Assembly (NCBI GenBank): GCA_937871155.1 | Contig: CALMXV010000029.1 | Coordinates: 1-17,430, forward strand | Reading direction: 5' to 3' | Source of the DNA: an uncultured Taibaiella sp. | Lineage (GTDB): Bacteria > Bacteroidota > Bacteroidia > Chitinophagales > Chitinophagaceae | DNA length: 17,430 nt | Shown here: positions 15,186 through 17,430 of the stretch, one piece after another | Layout: every line of letters begins with the position of its first letter | Position numbering within the stretch: the stretch's first letter is position 1 | Translations under genes and position numbers: made by a program | Notes under the pieces: generated by a model | The model's input: the letters and a program-made list of their open reading frames with translations, nothing else | Told to the model about the DNA's origin: nothing | The model's database searches: none

Positions 15186-16865
15186 TTAGTTTTTAGTGAA
15201 TAATAATTGATAATTAACAGTGCCATTTCTAAACTGTAAGTAATAGGTGCCGGAAGCAATGTGGCTGATGGAAAGGGATGGAAGAACCGTGTTGCCTGTT
15301 GTTATTAAACGTCCAGATAAGTCTATAATTCGGTAGTCTCCTATGCTTTCTATGTGACTAATGCGTATCGTTTCTGTAGCGGGATTAGGATACAGACTAA
15401 CGTTTTTGATTATCGGATGCGGCTCATTTAATCCTGCCACCGCCGGCTTGAATACCACTGCATTATTGGGAATTACTTTATAATTAATAAAAGAAACTCC
15501 ATCATACCATGCACTCAATATACCATAGCCGGTATTGCTGCTGCTGCTCACGGCTAAGCCATATATATGGTCATTAATCCAAGGGGTAATAGGAATCCTA
15601 TTAATTTGAAAAGCACGAGGATTTAATAGCCAGCCACCTGCTGCATTTACCTCACGGGCATATACATAGTTTGAGGCATTTCCTCTTGGATAAAAACCGT
15701 TGAAGTAACTTTGATTGCCTATGTTTAAAACACCACTATTATAAGGGTCGTAAAAATCTAAACCTACACCGGCTGTTACCGCCGGTGCTATATTATCTGC
15801 CGGGAAGTAAGGTAATGATAACTGTAGGCTATTGTAACTACCGGCATCAAAATTACCATTATACCCTTTGGCTCGCCAAGGCATCATCCCCCCATTGACA
15901 ATGGCACATACTTGCCATTGATGGCCACCCGGGTGCAGGTCTTGATTGTCCTGGCTCATTGATTCGATACGAGGTAAAGCATAACTGGCATTGTCTAATT
16001 GAAATGGCGGAGATGGTGGGAAACTGGATAATGTAGAGTTGTATTTCCAATAGTAGATATGTGTAGTACCTACCGATCCTGTATTGGACCAATTGCCGTT
16101 AGATCTAGTAAATGCTAAATCCATGATTTTTTCATTATAAAATTTGTTGCTGCTGTTTATTTCAGTACGGCAAGCAACATCAGGGTATTTGTAACCTATT
16201 GTTTGGCCAGAATAAAATTTAGAATTGGTAAAATTGGGCACTGTATTATGGTAGTATGCGATGTTGTAACGGTTATTTGTAGTCGTCACACTATCTGTCC
16301 ATACAGCTGCAAGTTCTTGCAGTATAGGTTTCCAACCATCTACCAAGTAGCTGGAGTCTGTCCATAAATCTATATGCGGGTTGCCGGTAGCGCTGTCGCT
16401 GAGTGTTTGACTTCCTATTAAAGAGGCTGATAGAGAGGGGCTTCCCACATTGGAGATACGCCAATAATCTAATCGTATTTGATGCAGGCAACTATCATAA
16501 TAATAGTATAGATTCGGATTGCCGGTATTGTATATTAAACATACGACATAGTTATTCCCCGGTGCAGATACATCATCTGCTATTACTATATCAGGCTCTA
16601 CGGCAAAATCTACAGAAGAGTTAAAAACTAAAGAATTGCCGTTTTCGTCTTCAACAAATACAGAAACATTGCTGTTGTAGCTTCCATTACTGAATTGTTT
16701 GTTATCCCAAGCAATGGCTTTAAGAGTTCCTCCCTGTGGTGTTCGCTGAACCATATCGCAATTAATGGTTGTGTAGTTCCCTTGAGGTACAGTGGGGGCA
16801 GTAATTGGTTGGTCTGGCAAGGTGGCGTTAATGATTTGTGCTGAAGTGACCATAGGAGATAACAT
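15186..16865 (-). CDS. T9SS sorting-domain protein, signal peptide out of frame
   Basis: 559 residues in the open frame from ATG 16865. This start gives only MLSPMVTSAQ, the tail end of a signal peptide with a good cleavage site (TSA|Q). The rest of the signal peptide (MNMKNIFKMIM from ATG 16918) lies upstream in another frame, separated by a G10 run; one extra G would fuse them. The body (about 10-485) is rich in Asn, Ser, Tyr and Trp with recurring PDIVIAD / PHIDLWTD / PDVACRT-type segments that suggest beta-propeller-like repeats, but no family is recognised. YPNPA at 492-496 begins a ~70-residue type A sorting domain ending in LLFTKN. As read, the product would lack an export signal; with 8 or 11 G it would be secreted. 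It heads a two-gene unit with the 330-residue T9SS protein. Confidence 0.82.
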   Translation of the reverse strand: MLSPMVTSAQIINATLPDQPITAPTVPQGNYTTINCDMVQRTPQGGTLKAIAWDNKQFSNGSYNSNVSVFVEDENGNSLVFNSSVDFAVEPDIVIADDVSAPGNNYVVCLIYNTGNPNLYYYYDSCLHQIRLDYWRISNVGSPSLSASLIGSQTLSDSATGNPHIDLWTDSSYLVDGWKPILQELAAVWTDSVTTTNNRYNIAYYHNTVPNFTNSKFYSGQTIGYKYPDVACRTEINSSNKFYNEKIMDLAFTRSNGNWSNTGSVGTTHIYYWKYNSTLSSFPPSPPFQLDNASYALPRIESMSQDNQDLHPGGHQWQVCAIVNGGMMPWRAKGYNGNFDAGSYNSLQLSLPYFPADNIAPAVTAGVGLDFYDPYNSGVLNIGNQSYFNGFYPRGNASNYVYAREVNAAGGWLLNPRAFQINRIPITPWINDHIYGLAVSSSSNTGYGILSAWYDGVSFINYKVIPNNAVVFKPAVAGLNEPHPIIKNVSLYPNPATETIRISHIESIGDYRIIDLSGRLITTGNTVLPSLSISHIASGTYYLQFRNGTVNYQLLFTKN

Positions 16866-16873
16866 ATTAAAAA

Positions 16874-16918
16874 TTACCCCCCCCCCATAATCATTTTGAA
16901 GATGTTTTTCATGTTCAT
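16874..16918 (-). other. Out-of-frame signal-peptide start of the T9SS gene
   Basis: ATG 16918 opens MNMKNIFKMIMGGG and stops at TAA 16874-16876, directly after the G run. A second in-frame ATG is at 16912. The charged start and hydrophobic run are what the downstream 559-residue frame lacks; the offset between ATG 16918 and ATG 16865 is 53 nt, one short of a multiple of three. Confidence 0.75.
16877..16886 (-). repeat. Poly-G tract (G10 on the coding strand)
   Basis: Ten consecutive C on the plus strand, in an AT-rich genome, inside the region that would encode the hydrophobic core of a signal peptide. Lengths of 8, 11 or 14 put the upstream ATG in frame with the downstream protein; 10 does not. 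Confidence 0.95.
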
Positions 16919-16943
16919 GGCGTTAAATTTTAGTGAATAATAG

Positions 16944-16975
16944 TAAAGATACATAGGTTGTTTTAAAAAAGCAAA
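16944..16975 (-). promoter_or_regulatory. Probable promoter of the T9SS gene pair
   Basis: On the minus strand TTTG (16975-16972), a 20-nt spacer and TATCTTTA (16951-16944), one mismatch from TAnnTTTG. Transcription would start about 20 nt before ATG 16918, which supports 16918 as the natural start of the gene. Confidence 0.5.
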
Positions 16976-16977
16976 GG

Positions 16978-17000
16978 GGAGAGAGATATGATTCTCTCCT
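16978..17000 (-). terminator. Probable terminator of the alpha-2-macroglobulin gene
   Basis: Seven base pairs, GGAGAGA (16978-16984) with TCTCTCC (16993-16999). On the minus strand the stem is followed by CCTTTGCTTTTTT. It lies about 110 bp after the stop at 17110. Between them no gene is evident. Confidence 0.55.
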
Positions 17001-17109
17001 GATGACAGTTCTTTTAAAGGAGCTTTTAAAACCAAGAGTATTATCAAACAGCTTTCCGGAAATTAAATTATACGAAACACAATAGTACCTACTACATAAG
17101 ATTTCATTT

Positions 17110-17430
17110 TTAGTGAACAGTTATCTTTATTCCCTCACTATGACTTGAAAACTCCGGAGCATACATACATTGTAAGCTGGCTATGCCACTGCTGAAACTG
17201 CCTTTTTGCTGTATATAAACCGGATATTCCAATACATAAGTTCCTTTTGGTAGTCTATCAAAAAAGAAATTAGTGCTAATATCTTTGGTACTTTCATAAA
17301 ACCCTAATCCATTTTTATATTTATAACTACTCAAGACATTTGCCGGCTCAAAACAAGCGGCTCGCATATCTTTAAGGTGTACATATTCTAGGTCTCTATC
17401 GGTAGTAAGTGTAAGTCGTACCATTACTTT
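17110..17430 (-). CDS. Alpha-2-macroglobulin family protein, C-terminal end (5' part outside window)
   Basis: The last 106 residues of a much longer protein. The frame is open to the window edge, so the ATG at 17424 is internal. The stretch RDLEYVHLKDMRAACFEPAN...KNGLGFYESTKDISTNFFFDRLPKGTYVLEYPVYIQQKGSFSSGIASLQCMYAPEFSSHSEG is characteristic of the C-terminal domain of the large (~1900-2000 residue) bacterial alpha-2-macroglobulins of Bacteroidota. These are envelope proteins related to protease-trapping inhibitors. The part that would show a thioester motif or lipobox is not in the window. It ends at TAA 17110-17112 and precedes the T9SS pair on the same strand, but a hairpin and a separate promoter lie between. 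Confidence 0.85.
   Translation of the reverse strand, partial: KVMVRLTLTTDRDLEYVHLKDMRAACFEPANVLSSYKYKNGLGFYESTKDISTNFFFDRLPKGTYVLEYPVYIQQKGSFSSGIASLQCMYAPEFSSHSEGIKITVH

Noticed and set aside
1..17430. CRISPR arrays, tRNA or rRNA genes, transposases, phage genes, toxin-antitoxin pairs
   Set aside because: None seen on either strand.

Overview
The window is chromosomal DNA from a member of the Bacteroidota, probably the Chitinophagales/Sphingobacteriales side, though the family cannot be fixed by eye. The DNA is AT-rich. Several genes are preceded by the Bacteroidota -7 promoter element TAnnTTTG, and two proteins end in type IX secretion (T9SS) sorting domains with a YPNPA motif. The core genes (lptB, a bacterial GH3-family protein, aroB, aroC, a futalosine hydrolase, rpsF-rpsR-rplI, a large alpha-2-macroglobulin) fit that phylum. 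No tRNA, rRNA, CRISPR array, insertion sequence or prophage is visible.

Layout. 1-3317 (+): the end of an aldehyde dehydrogenase of the aminomuconate/hydroxymuconate semialdehyde type, a cyanophycinase with its own promoter, and a short-chain dehydrogenase lacking the usual catalytic Tyr and Lys, closed by a strong terminator. 3354-5698 (+): lptB (lipopolysaccharide export ATPase) and a GH3-family adenylating protein. 5782-7837 (+): aroB-aroC of the shikimate pathway, facing queD (-). queD diverges from mqnB (+, futalosine hydrolase of menaquinone synthesis, whose pathway starts from the chorismate made by AroC). 9038-10377 (+): the ribosomal operon S6-S18-L9 with a structured leader and a terminator. 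10455-11330 (+): an AraC-type regulator, convergent with a dipeptide epimerase (-), which diverges over 30 bp from a GT39-like membrane glycosyltransferase (+). 14136-17430 (-): a bidirectional hairpin, two tightly linked T9SS cargo genes, and the C-terminal end of an alpha-2-macroglobulin gene running off the window.

The most striking observation is in the upstream T9SS cargo gene. A run of ten G on the coding strand (16877-16886) separates a signal-peptide start (ATG at 16918) from the rest of the protein, which lies one base out of frame. Eleven or eight G would join the two into a convincing secreted protein. This looks like a slipped-strand, phase-variable switch for a secreted or surface protein; a sequencing error in the homopolymer is the main alternative. 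The linked gene also carries a C7 tract. Two further points: in four genes a TAnnTTTG element ends only 4-8 nt before the start codon, which suggests leaderless mRNAs, and the short-chain dehydrogenase has Ser/Arg in place of the YxxxK pair.
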